DNA of 64,000 bases from Rhodovulum marinum (GTDB taxonomy: Bacteria; Pseudomonadota; Alphaproteobacteria; Rhodobacterales; Rhodobacteraceae), in the NCBI RefSeq assembly GCF_004343075.1, contig NZ_SLXP01000001.1:178474-242473 (forward strand), in the 5' to 3' direction. Below the pieces are notes generated by a model. The model was not told the DNA's origin, searched no databases, and was given only the letters and a program-made list of their open reading frames with translations. This document shows, piece by piece, positions 43,113 to 53,108 of this stretch (positions are counted from its first letter, which is position 1; the number at the start of each line of letters is the position of its first letter). The translations under genes and the position numbers were made by a program.

Positions 43113-43559
43113 TCAAGCGGTCTCGCCGACATGTTGGCGCACGAAGGCCTGAATATCGGCCGCGGGCCGCGCGCCCGTCAGGCGGGCAACCTCGCGCCCC
43201 TTGTGGAACAGGATCAGCAGCGGGATGCCACGGATGTCATACCGCACCGTGGCGTCGGGGTTGGACTGGGTATCGACCTTGGCAAATCGCACCCGGGGTG
43301 CCATCGCCTGTGCGGCCTGCGCGAATTGCGGCGCCATCATCCGGCACGGCCCGCACCACGCGGCCCAGAAATCCACCAGCAGCGGCAGGTCGTCGCCCTT
43401 GATGCATTTCTGCAGGGTCGCGAAGTCGATCTCGGCCACCTTGCCTGCGGCCAGCCGCCCCCCGCAGGTGCCGCATTTCGGACCCGCATCCAGCTTGTCC
43501 GCCGGCACCCGGTTCACGGCGCCGCACTCGGTGCAGGTCAGTTTCAGTCCGGCAGCCAT
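43113..43559 (-). CDS. trxC: Thioredoxin 2 (TrxC) with N-terminal zinc finger
   Basis: A 149-residue cytosolic thioredoxin. The N-terminal zinc-binding part has two Cys pairs (CTECG and CGTCG), and the thioredoxin fold follows with active site [13 protein letters not shown] and the cis-Pro segment [10 protein letters not shown]. This pattern is TrxC, which reduces disulfides under oxidative stress. Start 43559 is preceded by GGAGGG; an upstream ATG at 43586 adds nine residues outside the family. It lies next to the tRNA-Ala gene. Confidence 0.94.
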   Translation of the reverse strand: MAAGLKLTCTECGAVNRVPADKLDAGPKCGTCGGRLAAGKVAEIDFATLQKCIKGDDLPLLVDFWAAWCGPCRMMAPQFAQAAQAMAPRVRFAKVDTQSNPDATVRYDIRGIPLLILFHKGREVARLTGARPAADIQAFVRQHVGETA

Positions 43560-43636
43560 GGCGCGCCCTCCGCTTACATTCATCATATTGAATATATCAC
43601 CTTGAACGCGGCCGTTTTCAAGGGCAAACTTGACTC

Positions 43637-43876
43637 ATGGATGATGCAAATCCCGACGACATGACGCCCTGGGCCCGGCTGTCACCGGCCGGCCGGCTGC
43701 GCTTGCGCGAAACCCATGCCGCGGACCCGGCCTGCCTGGCGGGGACCTGTTCGCTCGAGGCCAAGACCCGCCACTTCACCGCCTGGCTGGCCGATCGCGG
43801 CGTGGCCTTTTCCGCCGACGACCTTCACCCGACCCGGCTGATCGCGGCGGCTGGACCGGCGCACCCGACCTGCTAG
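43637..43876 (+). CDS. Small conserved-looking hypothetical protein
   Basis: A 79-residue protein with the sequence PAGRLRLRETHAADPACLAG and FTAWLADRGVAFSADDLHPT. It contains three Cys (CLAGTC and terminal C), no signal and no known motif. It lies 32 bp before the DUF2254 gene on the same strand and may be co-transcribed. Coding status is supported by base composition and a clean ATG, but function is unknown. Confidence 0.6.
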   Translation: MDDANPDDMTPWARLSPAGRLRLRETHAADPACLAGTCSLEAKTRHFTAWLADRGVAFSADDLHPTRLIAAAGPAHPTC

Positions 43877-43908
43877 GCTGGGCCCGGACGTCCCCGGGAG
43901 ACCGCGCC

Positions 43909-45141
43909 ATGCTATCGAAACGGCTCTGGCAACTGATCCGCCTGTCGCGCAGGCTTTGGGTCAGGACGACGCTGATCGCGCTGCTCGGCGTGGTCGCCGC
44001 CCTGACCGCCGCTGCGCTCGACCCGATCATGCCCGTCGCGCTGGCCGACCGGATCGGCGAGGACGCGGTGATGCCGATCCTCAACGTGCTGGCCTCCTCG
44101 ATGCTGGCGGTCACCACCTTCTCGCTGTCGGTCATGGTCTCGGCCCACCGCGCGGCCTCGGCCCAGGTGACGCCGCGCTCGCACCGGCTGTTGCTGGAGG
44201 ACACGACGACCCAGACGGTGCTGGCCACCTTCCTCGGCGCCTTCGTCTTCGCGCTGGTGTCGATCATCCTGTTCCGGGCCGGGCTGCATGCGGGCTCGGC
44301 GCCGGTGGTGGTGTTCCTGTTCACGGTGCTGGTGGTGGCGCTGGTGGTGCTGGCCATCCTGCGCTGGATCGACCACCTGTCCCGGCTGGGCAGCATGGAC
44401 GAAACCATCGGCCAGGTCGCGGCACGTGCCCGCACGACGCTGAAACGGACCCGCGCCGCACCCAGCCTGGGCGCGCGGCCCCTGCCCGGCCCGGCGGCCA
44501 TTCCCGACGGCGCCGAGCCGGTCCCCGCCCCGCGCGGCGGCTATGTCCAGTTCGTCGACATGGCCGGCCTGTCGGCGGTGGCCAGGGATGTGGAGGCCGA
44601 GATCCATGTCACCGCCGCGCCCGGGGAATTCCTGGTCGAAGGCGCGCCGCTGGCCTGGGTCTACCCCGCCGGCCGCGCGCCCGCCGACGCGATCCGCCCC
44701 GCCTTCGAGATCGGCCCGGTCCGCAGCTTCGACCAGGATGCGCGCTTCGCCCTCGTGGTGCTGTCGGAAATCGCCTCGCGCGCGCTGTCGCCGGGGCTGA
44801 ACGACCCGGGCACGGCCATCGACGTGATCGGGCGGCTGGAACGCCTGCTGGCCGAATGCGGCCCGGCCGATGACGAGGTGCGCTATCCGGCCCTCTTCGC
44901 CCCGACGATCCGCGCCGACGACCTGGTGGAGGACGCCTTCGGCGCCATCGCCCGCGACGGGGCCGGCATGGTCGAGGTGATGCGCCGCCTCATCAAGGCG
45001 CTGAATACGCTGCGCACCGGCGCCGATGCCGGGTTCGCCCAGGCCGCGGACCGGATGACGATGCGGGCGCTGGCCCATGCCGAACTGGCGCTGGCGCTCG
45101 ACGAGGACAAGGCCGCGCTGAAAGCCCTCGCCCACGGCTAG
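43909..45141 (+). CDS. DUF2254-family membrane protein
   Basis: A 410-residue inner-membrane protein. Four transmembrane segments occupy the N-terminal half (about residues 18-36, 55-80, 103-127 and 132-150), and a cytosolic domain follows with DARFALVVLSEIASRALSPG and LNDPGTAIDVIGRLERLLAE, the conserved core of DUF2254. The family's role is not established; some members are linked to cell-envelope integrity. The start has no strong ribosome site but is the first in-frame ATG before the first segment. The gene converges on gcvP. Confidence 0.85.
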   Translation: MLSKRLWQLIRLSRRLWVRTTLIALLGVVAALTAAALDPIMPVALADRIGEDAVMPILNVLASSMLAVTTFSLSVMVSAHRAASAQVTPRSHRLLLEDTTTQTVLATFLGAFVFALVSIILFRAGLHAGSAPVVVFLFTVLVVALVVLAILRWIDHLSRLGSMDETIGQVAARARTTLKRTRAAPSLGARPLPGPAAIPDGAEPVPAPRGGYVQFVDMAGLSAVARDVEAEIHVTAAPGEFLVEGAPLAWVYPAGRAPADAIRPAFEIGPVRSFDQDARFALVVLSEIASRALSPGLNDPGTAIDVIGRLERLLAECGPADDEVRYPALFAPTIRADDLVEDAFGAIARDGAGMVEVMRRLIKALNTLRTGADAGFAQAADRMTMRALAHAELALALDEDKAALKALAHG

Positions 45142-45261
45142 CGCCCCCAGCCGCCAGTGCCGCTCGGACCGATGACGGCCCCGATCGCGCGCTTGAAACG
45201 CCCTTCCCCGGAAAAGAACCGGCCCGGCCTTCTTCTGGCCCGAAATATCCCGGGGGGAGTC

Positions 45262-45290
45262 CGAAGGACGGGGGGCAGAGCCCCCCTGCC
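45262..45290. terminator. GGGGGGC-AGA-GCCCCCC hairpin between DUF2254 gene and gcvP
   Basis: Seven perfect pairs at 45270-45276 and 45280-45286 with an AGA loop, in the 186-bp convergent space. It is preceded by ATATCCCGGGGGGAGTCCG, a motif I associate with repeated extragenic hairpins of Rhodobacterales genomes. It may terminate both genes. The lack of a T tract makes this a hairpin call rather than a proven terminator. Confidence 0.5.
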
Positions 45291-45327
45291 CCGGATCCAG
45301 ACCCGGCGCGCCCGGCGCCGGGGCGGA

Positions 45328-48177
45328 CTATTCCGCCGCCTCGGCCAGGTCCTCGACCGGCGGGCAGGTGCACACCAGGTGGCGGTCGCCATAGACGTTG
45401 TCCACCCGGTTGACCGGCGGCCAGTACTTGTCGACCCGGAAGGCGCCCGGCGGGAAACAGGCCTGCTCGCGGGTATAGGGCCGGTCCCAGTCGTTCACCA
45501 GGTCCTCCACGGTGTGGGGCGCGCGCTTCAGCGGGTTGTTCTCGCGGTCGGCGCGGCCCTCCTCGATTTCGCGGATCTCGTCGCGGATCGCCAGCATCGC
45601 GGTGATGAACCGGTCCAGTTCGGCCTTGGTCTCGCTCTCGGTGGGTTCGATCATCAGGGTGCCCGCGACCGGCCAGCTCATCGTCGGCGCGTGGAACCCG
45701 CAATCGACCAGCCGCTTGGCGATATCGTCGACACTCACGCCCGCGCTGTCGGCGAAGGGGCGGGTGTCGATGATGCATTCATGCGCCACCCGGCCGCCCT
45801 TGCCCTTGAACAGCACGTCATAGGCGCCCTCCAGCCGTTTCGCGATGTAGTTCGCGTTCAGGATCGCGACCTTGGTGGCCTGGGTCAGCCCCGCGCCCCC
45901 CATCAGCAGGATATAGGCGAAACTGATCGGCAGGATCGAGGCCGAGCCGTGCATCGCACCGCTGACGGCCCCCTGCCCGCCCCGCAGCGGGTCGCCGGGC
46001 AGGTGCGGGGCCAGATGCGCCTTGACCCCGATCGGCCCCATGCCGGGACCGCCGCCCCCATGCGGGATGCAGAAGGTCTTGTGCAGGTTCAGGTGGCTGA
46101 CATCGGCGCCGATCTCGCCGGGTTTCACCAGCCCCACCAGCGCGTTCAGGTTCGCGCCGTCCAGGTAGACCTGCCCGCCGAAGCGGTGGGTGATCTCGCA
46201 GACCTCGCGCACGGTTTCCTCGAAGACACCGTGGGTCGAGGGATAGGTGATCATGCAGGCGGCAAGATTGTCGCCCGCGGCCTCGGCCCTGGCGCAGAAA
46301 TCGGCCAGGTCGATATCGCCGTTCGGGGCCGCCTTGACCGCCACGACCTTCATCCCCGCCATCTGCGCCGAGGCGGGGTTGGTGCCATGGGCCGAGGTCG
46401 GGATCAGGCAGACATTCCGGTGCCCCTGGCCGTTCGCCCGATGATACGCGGCGATGGTCAGAAGCCCCGCATATTCGCCCTGCGCGCCGGAATTGGGCTG
46501 CATCGACATCGCGTCATAGCCGGTGATCCGGCACAGCTTGTCGGCCAGGTCGGCCAGCATCTCGGTATAGCCCTTGACCTGGTCGGCGGGGGCCAGCGGG
46601 TGCACGTTCGCGAATTCGGGCCAGGTGATCGGCATCATCTCGACCGCGGCGTTCAGCTTCATCGTGCAGGACCCCAGCGGGATCATCGCGCGGTCCAGCG
46701 CAAGGTCGCGGTCGGCCAGACGGCGCATGTAGCGCATCATCTCGGTCTCGGCCCGGTTCATGTGAAAGACCGGGTGGGTCAGGTAGTCCGACTTGCGCAC
46801 CATCCCGTCGGGAAAGCGATACTGCCCGTCGCCGCCGGTGTCCTTGCGGGCGATGCCGAAGGCGCGCCACAGCGCCTCGATGCTCGCGGGGCGGGTGGTT
46901 TCGTCCAGCGAGATCCCCAGCCGGGTCTTGCCCACCTTGCGGATGTTGATCCGCTCGGCCTGCGCGGCCTTGAAGATCACGCCCTGCATCGGGCCGACCT
47001 CGACGGTGAAGGTGTCGAAGAACTCGGCCGGCTCGACCGTGAACCCCGCCTCTTCGAGGCCCCGCGCGGTGCGCACGGCCTTGCGGTGGATGCGCTGGGC
47101 GATGGCCTTCAGGCCCTTGGGGCCGTGGAACACGGCATAGAACCCGGCGATCACCGCCAACAGCGCCTGCGCGGTGCAGACGTTCGACGTCGCCTTTTCC
47201 CGGCGAATATGCTGTTCGCGGGTTTGCAGGGCCAGCCGATAGGCCTTGTGCCCATGGGCGTCGACCGACACGCCCACGATGCGGCCGGGCATCGCGCGTT
47301 TATACGCCTCGCGACACGCCATGTAGGCCGCGTGCGGCCCACCATAACCCATCGGCACGCCGAACCGCTGGGTCGAACCCACGGCGATATCGGCGCCCAT
47401 CGCGCCCGGCTCCTTGAGCACGACAAGCGCCATCGGGTCGGCCACCACGATGCCCAGCGCGCCGGTGTCATGCAGCGCCGCGATGGGGTCGGTGAAGTCG
47501 TGGATATGCCCGTAGGTGCCCGGATACTGGAAGATGCCCGCGAACACGCGGCCCGGGTCCAGGTCGGCAAAGGGGTCGCCCACGATCACCTCGATCCCCA
47601 GCGGTTCGGCGCGGGTACGGATCACCGCGATGTTCTGCGGGTGGCAGTGGTGATCGACGAAGATCGCACCCGCCTTCGATTTCGCGACGCGCTGCGCCAT
47701 GGTCATCGCCTCGGCGCAGGCCGTCGCCTCGTCCAGCAGGGACGCGTTGGCGATTTCCAGCCCCGTGAGGTCGCTGACCATGGTCTGGTAGTTCAGCAAC
47801 GCCTCTAGCCGGCCCTGGCTGATTTCCGGCTGGTAGGGGGTGTAGGCCGTGTACCAGGCGGGGTTTTCCAGGATGTTGCGCTGGATCGCGGGGGGCGTGA
47901 CCGTGCCATAGAAGCCCTGCCCGATCATCGTGGTGAAGGGGCGGTTCTTCTTGGCGATCTGGCGCATGTACCACAGCATCTCGCGTTCCGATTTCGGCTT
48001 GCCGAAATCCAGCGGCGCGGCCTGGCGGATGCTGGCGGGCACCGTCTCGTCGATCAGCTCTTCCAGGGTCTTCAGCCCCAACACCTCCAGCATCTCGACC
48101 ATTTCCTCGGGCGAGGGGCCGATATGGCGGCGGTTGGCAAAGTCGTAGGGCAGGTAGTTGCTGGGGGTGTAGGGCAT
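45328..48177 (-). CDS. gcvP: Glycine dehydrogenase (decarboxylating), P protein
   Basis: A 949-residue pyridoxal-phosphate enzyme of the glycine cleavage system. It decarboxylates glycine and passes the aminomethyl group to GcvH lipoate. The PLP lysine is in [19 protein letters not shown], and the conserved Gly-rich segment and the N-terminal [18 protein letters not shown] are typical of the single-chain form (about 950 residues). All of the enzyme is present. It is the last gene of gcvTHP, 12 bp after gcvH, and is controlled by the upstream riboswitch. Confidence 0.96.
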   Translation of the reverse strand: MPYTPSNYLPYDFANRRHIGPSPEEMVEMLEVLGLKTLEELIDETVPASIRQAAPLDFGKPKSEREMLWYMRQIAKKNRPFTTMIGQGFYGTVTPPAIQRNILENPAWYTAYTPYQPEISQGRLEALLNYQTMVSDLTGLEIANASLLDEATACAEAMTMAQRVAKSKAGAIFVDHHCHPQNIAVIRTRAEPLGIEVIVGDPFADLDPGRVFAGIFQYPGTYGHIHDFTDPIAALHDTGALGIVVADPMALVVLKEPGAMGADIAVGSTQRFGVPMGYGGPHAAYMACREAYKRAMPGRIVGVSVDAHGHKAYRLALQTREQHIRREKATSNVCTAQALLAVIAGFYAVFHGPKGLKAIAQRIHRKAVRTARGLEEAGFTVEPAEFFDTFTVEVGPMQGVIFKAAQAERINIRKVGKTRLGISLDETTRPASIEALWRAFGIARKDTGGDGQYRFPDGMVRKSDYLTHPVFHMNRAETEMMRYMRRLADRDLALDRAMIPLGSCTMKLNAAVEMMPITWPEFANVHPLAPADQVKGYTEMLADLADKLCRITGYDAMSMQPNSGAQGEYAGLLTIAAYHRANGQGHRNVCLIPTSAHGTNPASAQMAGMKVVAVKAAPNGDIDLADFCARAEAAGDNLAACMITYPSTHGVFEETVREVCEITHRFGGQVYLDGANLNALVGLVKPGEIGADVSHLNLHKTFCIPHGGGGPGMGPIGVKAHLAPHLPGDPLRGGQGAVSGAMHGSASILPISFAYILLMGGAGLTQATKVAILNANYIAKRLEGAYDVLFKGKGGRVAHECIIDTRPFADSAGVSVDDIAKRLVDCGFHAPTMSWPVAGTLMIEPTESETKAELDRFITAMLAIRDEIREIEEGRADRENNPLKRAPHTVEDLVNDWDRPYTREQACFPPGAFRVDKYWPPVNRVDNVYGDRHLVCTCPPVEDLAEAAE

Positions 48178-48189
48178 CTTGATGTCCGG

Positions 48190-48549
48190 TCAGCCGATGA
48201 ATGTCTTGTAGGCGGCCTCGTCCATGAACTCGTCCAGCGCGCTCATGTCCTCGATCTTCATCTTGAAGAACCAGGCCTCGCCCAGCGGGTCGTCGTTCAC
48301 AAGGCCCGGGTTGTCGGGCAGCGCCTCGTTGACCTCGACGATCTCGCCATCCAGCGGGGCAAGGATGTCGGACGCGGCCTTGACGCTTTCGATCACCACC
48401 ACCTCGTCATCCTTCGAGACGGTTTTCCCCTCGTCGGGCAGCTCGACAAAAACGATATCGCCCAGTTGTTCGGCGGCGTGCTGGGTGATGCCGACGACCA
48501 CCAGGTCATCCTCGACGCGCAGCCATTCGTGTTCTTCGGTGTATTTCAT
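48190..48549 (-). CDS. gcvH: Glycine cleavage system H protein
   Basis: A 120-residue lipoyl carrier. The lipoylated Lys is in [13 protein letters not shown] (about residue 61), preceded by the conserved [15 protein letters not shown]. It shuttles the aminomethyl group between GcvP and GcvT. The start at 48549 begins with MKYTEEHEW, as in other H proteins. It lies 11 bp after gcvT and 12 bp before gcvP. Confidence 0.96.
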   Translation of the reverse strand: MKYTEEHEWLRVEDDLVVVGITQHAAEQLGDIVFVELPDEGKTVSKDDEVVVIESVKAASDILAPLDGEIVEVNEALPDNPGLVNDDPLGEAWFFKMKIEDMSALDEFMDEAAYKTFIG

Positions 48550-48560
48550 GTGGGTGTCCC

Positions 48561-49691
48561 TCAACGCTTGTAACCGTGCGGTGCGAAAGGCAGGGCGGCC
48601 ACCTCGACGGGCAGCCGTTTGCCCCGCACCTCGCCCCAAAGTGTGCGCCCTTCGCGGGCAAGATCAACGGGCACGTAGCCCATCGAAACCGGCGCCCCGA
48701 CCGTGGGCCCGAACGCGCCCGAGGTGACGGCGCCCACGGGCGCCTCGGCATCCTCGGTGGCGAACAGGGCCGTGCCCTCGCGCATCGGCGCGCGGGTGCC
48801 GGGGCGCAGGCCCACGCGCAGGCGGTCGGGGCCGTTGTCCAGCTCGGCCAGGATGCGATCCGCCCCCGGGAAACCGCCGGCGCGATCCCCGCCCGAACGC
48901 CGCGCCTTCTGGATCGCCCAGCGCAGGTTCGCCTCGACGGGCGACGTGGTCGTGTCGATGTCGTGGCCGTAAAGGCACAGCCCCGCTTCCAGCCGCAGGC
49001 TGTCGCGCGCGCCCAGCCCGATGGGCTCGACCGCCGCGTGGGCGAGCAGCGCGCGGGCAAAGGCCACGGCCTGCCCCTCGGGCACCGAGACCTCGTACCC
49101 GTCCTCGCCGGTATAGCCCGAGCGCGACACCCAAAGCGGGCCGTAATCGCTGTCGATGGTGGCCGCATCCATGAAGCGCATGGCGGCCACGCCGGGGGCC
49201 AGCGCCTCCAGCACCGCCTCGGCGGCCGGTCCCTGCAGCGCCAGAAGGCAGCGGTCGGTGATCTCCTCGACCTCGCAGGTGTCCGACAGATGCGCCCGCA
49301 GATGCGCGAGATCGGCGGCCTTGCAGGCGGCGTTGACCACCAGGAACAGGTCGTCGCAGCGGTTCGTCACCATCAGGTCGTCCAGGATGCCCCCCGCCGC
49401 ATCGGTGAACATGGCATAGCGCTGGCGGCCCGGTTTCAGCCCCAGCAGGTCGACCGGCACCAGCGCCTCCAGCGCGCGGGCGGCATCCGCCCCCTCGCCC
49501 GAGCGCGGGCGCAGCACCACCTGGCCCATGTGGCTGACATCGAACAGCCCCGCCTGCGCGCGGCAATGCAGGTGCTCCTTCATCACGCCAAGGGCGTATT
49601 GAACGGGCATGTCATAGCCCGCAAAGGGCACCATCTTCGCGCCCAGCTCCACGTGCAGATCGTATAGCGCGGTGCGCCGCAACTCCGTCAT
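48561..49691 (-). CDS. gcvT: Glycine cleavage system T protein, aminomethyltransferase
   Basis: A 376-residue tetrahydrofolate-dependent enzyme that releases ammonia from the aminomethyl-lipoate and forms methylene-tetrahydrofolate. N-terminal [31 protein letters not shown] and the folate-site Asp in that region are conserved, as is [16 protein letters not shown]. Length is normal. The riboswitch lies directly upstream. The start at 49691 begins the conserved [12 protein letters not shown]. Confidence 0.96.
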   Translation of the reverse strand: MTELRRTALYDLHVELGAKMVPFAGYDMPVQYALGVMKEHLHCRAQAGLFDVSHMGQVVLRPRSGEGADAARALEALVPVDLLGLKPGRQRYAMFTDAAGGILDDLMVTNRCDDLFLVVNAACKAADLAHLRAHLSDTCEVEEITDRCLLALQGPAAEAVLEALAPGVAAMRFMDAATIDSDYGPLWVSRSGYTGEDGYEVSVPEGQAVAFARALLAHAAVEPIGLGARDSLRLEAGLCLYGHDIDTTTSPVEANLRWAIQKARRSGGDRAGGFPGADRILAELDNGPDRLRVGLRPGTRAPMREGTALFATEDAEAPVGAVTSGAFGPTVGAPVSMGYVPVDLAREGRTLWGEVRGKRLPVEVAALPFAPHGYKR

Positions 49692-49767
49692 CCGGCCCTC
49701 TTTTCCTGCCGGGGCAGCCGCGCGGCCCGGCACCGTTTCCGGGCCTCCCCGATGGATGCCCGTCGCG

Positions 49768-49932
49768 ATGCCCCCTCTGTCCCTTCGCCTGAGATCGCTA
49801 TCCCTTCGGCGGGCGCGGGCCCCCGCGCCTCTCTCCAGAGTTCCTGACCGCCCGCGGTCCTGTGGCCTGAGAGTTTACCGGGGCGGTTGCTCCTTCGGCA
49901 CCGGCCTTGGCGGCCGGATTCTCCCGTGGGCG
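49768..49932 (-). promoter_or_regulatory. Tandem glycine riboswitch of gcvTHP
   Basis: On the minus strand the leader carries two aptamers in series. The first begins GGGAGAATCC and contains GCCGAAGGAGCAACCGCCC, AAACTCTCAGGC and the CTCTGGAGAG closing arm. The second has CGCCGAAGGGATAGCGATC, TCTCAGGCGAAGGGACAGAG and ends near GGGGGC. These are the conserved pieces of the gcvT-type glycine riboswitch, which activates gcv expression when glycine is abundant. The distance to the gcvT start is about 75 bp. No other gene lies in this gap. Confidence 0.92.
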
Positions 49933-50009
49933 GATGTCGGCCTTCGTAGATCATGGGTCGTTTCCCGGCAAGGGCTTGCAATCGCTTGGGGGGGTTGCAA
50001 ATTGGGGAA

Positions 50010-50579
50010 ATGCAGGATCCGTATTTCTTCGGCTACGGGTCGCTGGTGAACCGGGCGACCCATGATTACCCGCGCGCCACAAGGGCGCGGCTGACGGGGT
50101 GGCGGCGGGCGTGGACGCATACGACGCTGCGCGAGGTGGCGTTCCTGTCGGCGGTGCCCGCCCCCGGCGCGGTGATCGAGGGGCTGATCGCGGCGGTGCC
50201 GGGGCATGACTGGGCCGCGTTGGACGAACGCGAACGGGCCTATGACCGGCACCCGGTCAGCCACGCGGTGGACCACGAGGCGGGCCACCCGGTCGACGTG
50301 CAAGTCTATGCAATACATAAGGAAAAAGCCGCCGCGCCCAGCATCCGGCACCCCGTTCTGCTCAGCTATGTCGACGTGGTGGTGCAGGGCTATCTGCGCG
50401 AGTTCGGGGTGGAGGGGGCGCGGCGGTTCTTTGCCACGACCGACGGCTGGGAGGCGCCGATCCTGAACGACCGGGCGCGGCCGATCTATGGCCGTCACCA
50501 AGCGCTGACGGGGGACGAACGGGGGTTCGTCGACCACGAATTGCGGCTGCGGAACGCCCGCGTGATCGAGCGGGTCTGA
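50010..50579 (+). CDS. Gamma-glutamylcyclotransferase-like (GGCT) family protein
   Basis: A 189-residue protein with the GGCT fold marker FFGYGSLVN near the N terminus and an acidic segment AALDERERAYDRHPV, whose Glu matches the catalytic acid of the family. The middle contains VDVQVYAIHKEKAA and the C-terminal part a WEAPILNDRARPIYGRHQAL helix. The family includes glutathione- or gamma-glutamyl-amino-acid-specific enzymes; the substrate is unclear. GGGGAA precedes the start at 50010. It lies just downstream of the riboswitch on the other strand. Confidence 0.75.
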   Translation: MQDPYFFGYGSLVNRATHDYPRATRARLTGWRRAWTHTTLREVAFLSAVPAPGAVIEGLIAAVPGHDWAALDERERAYDRHPVSHAVDHEAGHPVDVQVYAIHKEKAAAPSIRHPVLLSYVDVVVQGYLREFGVEGARRFFATTDGWEAPILNDRARPIYGRHQALTGDERGFVDHELRLRNARVIERV

Positions 50580-51006
50580 GGCTAGATGCGGGGCCGCGGA
50601 GCCCGGATTCCGGCATATGAATTCCATATGAATCGCATATGAATCCCATATGACTTTTTTCGGACTCTCTTGAGGGGTTTTGGGTGGGTGACAGAGGCGG
50701 TAAGACCGTGACCACGGTTGGTTATAGGTCTGCTCTGGCTGGCTTGCGGTATGACCGGGAGGCCCGGCGCGGCGACTGGCCCGTAGAGACGGGCGGCAAG
50801 CGGACTTTTGCTGCGTTGTAGCCAGCAACTCAAAATTTTTTCAGGGCAGATATTCAAGTTTCCTGTTTTGAAAAAGGTAATTACCTGAGACTGCGCTCCA
50901 CTAACCTCCTGAGCGCCTCAACCCATATGAATGCTACGGTCTGGGTTGTGTTTCGTCATCAGAAACACAAGATGTTTGAGAGTAGATTCCGTTTCTGGGG
51001 GCAGCC
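50580..51006. other. Non-coding gap with a CATATG array before the DUF4238 gene
   Basis: This 427-bp stretch marks the change from GC-rich core DNA to the AT-richer accessory gene. It holds the second CATATG array (separate entry), a TTTTTT run at 50655-50660 and a single isolated CATATGAATGC at about 50924-50934. No reading frame has motifs or a good ribosome site. Confidence 0.65.
50611..50655. repeat. Four-unit CATATG array with exact 11-bp period (copy 2)
   Basis: CATATG cores begin at 50614, 50625, 50636 and 50647, with spacers AATTC, AATCG and AATCC. The order of spacers matches that of copy 1 read on the opposite strand (AATTC, AATCG, AATTC), so the two are copies of one element, inverted and 41 kb apart. 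It lies 32 bp after the stop of the GGCT-like gene. Confidence 0.88.
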
Positions 51007-52200
51007 TTGGCCGACAACAAGCGACAACATTTCGTTCCCAAGCATGTCCTTCGACACTTTTCAGCAGATGCGTCCGCCAAACGGATCAACCTTTTTCATA
51101 TACCGTCAAAGAAAATGATCAGAGGCGCTTCCCTGCGTGAGCAGTGTTGTCAAGACTATTTCTATGGCGACAATCTTGAGGTTGAAAAAAATCTATCTTT
51201 AATCGAGGGCGCGCAAGCCAGCCTTCTAAGGCAACTCACTCAATCCAAGAGGATTTCAGCGATCAAGAGACATGAAATACCTCTCTTCCTTGCTATGCAA
51301 TATGGCAGAACACTACGCTCGGCTGAAGATCAGAGCGACAGATTTGAGGCCATGGCGAAACTATACCTCTCAGGCTCCCTTGATGAAGACGCTTTGCGAA
51401 GCGTGCGAATACGGGTCAAAAACAGCCCCACGATAGCAACTGTCAATGCGATTAAAGCAAGTCCGCTATTGTATGACTTGAAGCAAATCATAATTGAAAA
51501 CAAAACCAGCACACCATTTGTAATTTCTGACCATCCAGTGATCGTAACAAACTGGTTTTGCCGTCGCAGATTTCCAAGCAACCATGGCACGGGGCTTGCC
51601 ACCGCTGGGTTGCAAATCCTCATGCCAATTTCACCAAATTTTTCCCTAATGCTCTTGGATTCAGGCACTTACAGGGTCGCAGATAGAAGCGGCTACTTGA
51701 TTTTAACAAAAAGAAAAGACGTTCTCAGACTAAATGCATTGCAATGGCTTAACGCCGATAAAGTCATTTACATCCCGCAAGACCTTGATGAGACGCAAGT
51801 CAAATCCTTAACCATGACAACTGGACGTAAAGATCGCCGATTTGAGATCACAAGAGCTGACAAACTCGCCGATGGCAGTGGGTTTGTCGTGACGAACAAG
51901 GATGAATATTCCACCCCTACAAAGGGAGTGAAATCCGAATTGGCGGTGATTGGTGGCACCAAACCAGAAAAGGATATTCGATTTTCTGGGCTTGAATTGA
52001 AATCTCGCCCGCAATTCCACAATGATGGCTCAGTACTCTCTCCGCTTCGGGACCCTTATTGGCTTCAGATCGTTGAGGATTTCATACGTAATGACACAGG
52101 CATCCAACGACCTCACAGTAACTTTGCGGTATTTGTCGCGTCGCATCCGCTAGGACCCTATATCGGGAAGAGGTTGAGGCCGTATCGGAATTCGTTCTAG
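51007..52200 (+). CDS. DUF4238-family protein in an AT-rich patch
   Basis: A 397-residue soluble protein that opens with NKRQHFVPKHVLRHFSAD and SAKRINLFHIPSKK, the QHFVPxxxLRxF signature of the DUF4238 family. It includes TPFVISDHPVIVTNW, another conserved piece (SDxPV). No catalytic function is established for the family. The gene is AT-rich and carries codons rare in its neighbours, so it looks horizontally acquired. It starts at a TTG with GGGGGCAG upstream. Being alone with no partner, it could be a cargo gene; a role in defence would be speculation. Confidence 0.75.
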   Translation: MADNKRQHFVPKHVLRHFSADASAKRINLFHIPSKKMIRGASLREQCCQDYFYGDNLEVEKNLSLIEGAQASLLRQLTQSKRISAIKRHEIPLFLAMQYGRTLRSAEDQSDRFEAMAKLYLSGSLDEDALRSVRIRVKNSPTIATVNAIKASPLLYDLKQIIIENKTSTPFVISDHPVIVTNWFCRRRFPSNHGTGLATAGLQILMPISPNFSLMLLDSGTYRVADRSGYLILTKRKDVLRLNALQWLNADKVIYIPQDLDETQVKSLTMTTGRKDRRFEITRADKLADGSGFVVTNKDEYSTPTKGVKSELAVIGGTKPEKDIRFSGLELKSRPQFHNDGSVLSPLRDPYWLQIVEDFIRNDTGIQRPHSNFAVFVASHPLGPYIGKRLRPYRNSF

Positions 52201-52447
52201 ACGACAAAGCAGAATTCTGAAAGATCAAACCAATCGGCGATTTTTATCGCGACCCAGTCATCGAGTTGGTCTGTAATGCTTGAAGCTATACGAACGTCGG
52301 CGATGCGAGCTGCAACTGCCGCATCGCCATCAGCGGTCGGACGGGGACTCTGGGCCGTTATTCTCCCACACCCTTTCACTGCGTCTGCTCGATACTCCGC
52401 CTGCATGGTAGGGCAAGAAAGCTTTTCCGGCCTCTGGCAGCCACCCC

Positions 52448-53041
52448 CTACCGCCCCCTGATCCGCCGCAAATCAGAACGCAGCCCCGATTGCCGGGCGT
52501 GGAAGCCCTCGGCGTCGCCGAAATCGGTGAAGTTGCCGTAGAAGGCGTGGGGGTCGGCGATGCGGCGGGAGTGTTTGATGGGGCACCAGTATTGCTCGGT
52601 CCGGGCCGCCACCTCTCGGGCCAACGCGATCACCCCGTTGGCATAGCCGCAATAGACGCAGTTCAGTTTCTGCAAGCCGTTCAGGTAGGCCAGCTGGTGG
52701 CGGTCGATGAAGACGTAGTCGCCGCGGCGGACCTTTTCGATGCCGTAGACCGGGAAGCAGACCGCCTGGTAGATCGCCATGAACAGGTCGAGCAGCGCAA
52801 GCGGCAGGATCAGCGCGTAGATCGCGGGCGCCGTCAGGATGAACAGCGGCCGCGGGCTGGCGAGGAAGGCCAAGAGGCTGACCTTGAGCGCGCGGTGGCG
52901 GGCCAGCACCTCGTCCTCGAACCGGGCGCGGCCCGACACGATGCGATAGCGGAACTCGGCGCGCTTTTCCTCCAGTTCCTCCTGGAGGCTGTCCTGAAGC
53001 TCGCGGATGCGGGCGAGCAGGGTTTCGACGGGTTGGGGCAT
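52448..53041 (-). CDS. Conserved membrane protein of unknown function
   Basis: A 197-residue protein with an N-terminal charged coiled coil (ETLLARIRELQDSLQEELEE), two adjacent transmembrane segments (about residues 60-100; SPRPLFILTAPAIYALILPL and ALLDLFMAIYQAVCFPVYGI) and a cytosolic C-terminal domain with the Cys pair CVYCGYANGVIALAREVAAR and a further WCPIKH. The Cys/His set could bind metal. I have no named family. It lies 67 bp before the FKBP gene on the same strand. Confidence 0.75.
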   Translation of the reverse strand: MPQPVETLLARIRELQDSLQEELEEKRAEFRYRIVSGRARFEDEVLARHRALKVSLLAFLASPRPLFILTAPAIYALILPLALLDLFMAIYQAVCFPVYGIEKVRRGDYVFIDRHQLAYLNGLQKLNCVYCGYANGVIALAREVAARTEQYWCPIKHSRRIADPHAFYGNFTDFGDAEGFHARQSGLRSDLRRIRGR

Positions 53042-53108
53042 GGCGGCGCTCCTGTCGGGCGGGCGTCCAGTTGACCACGGGACGCCCGCCTGCGCCAAGC
53101 CCCAAGCG

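Noticed and set aside
45157-47808. Plus-strand open frame of about 880 codons opposite gcvP
   Set aside because: Antisense shadow of a clear gcvP; translation is rich in His/Arg/Gly/Asp with no domain.
52197-52406. Minus-strand frame of 69 codons after the DUF4238 gene
   Set aside because: No ribosome site, no motif, and mixed composition; the 247-bp gap holds nothing I can support.
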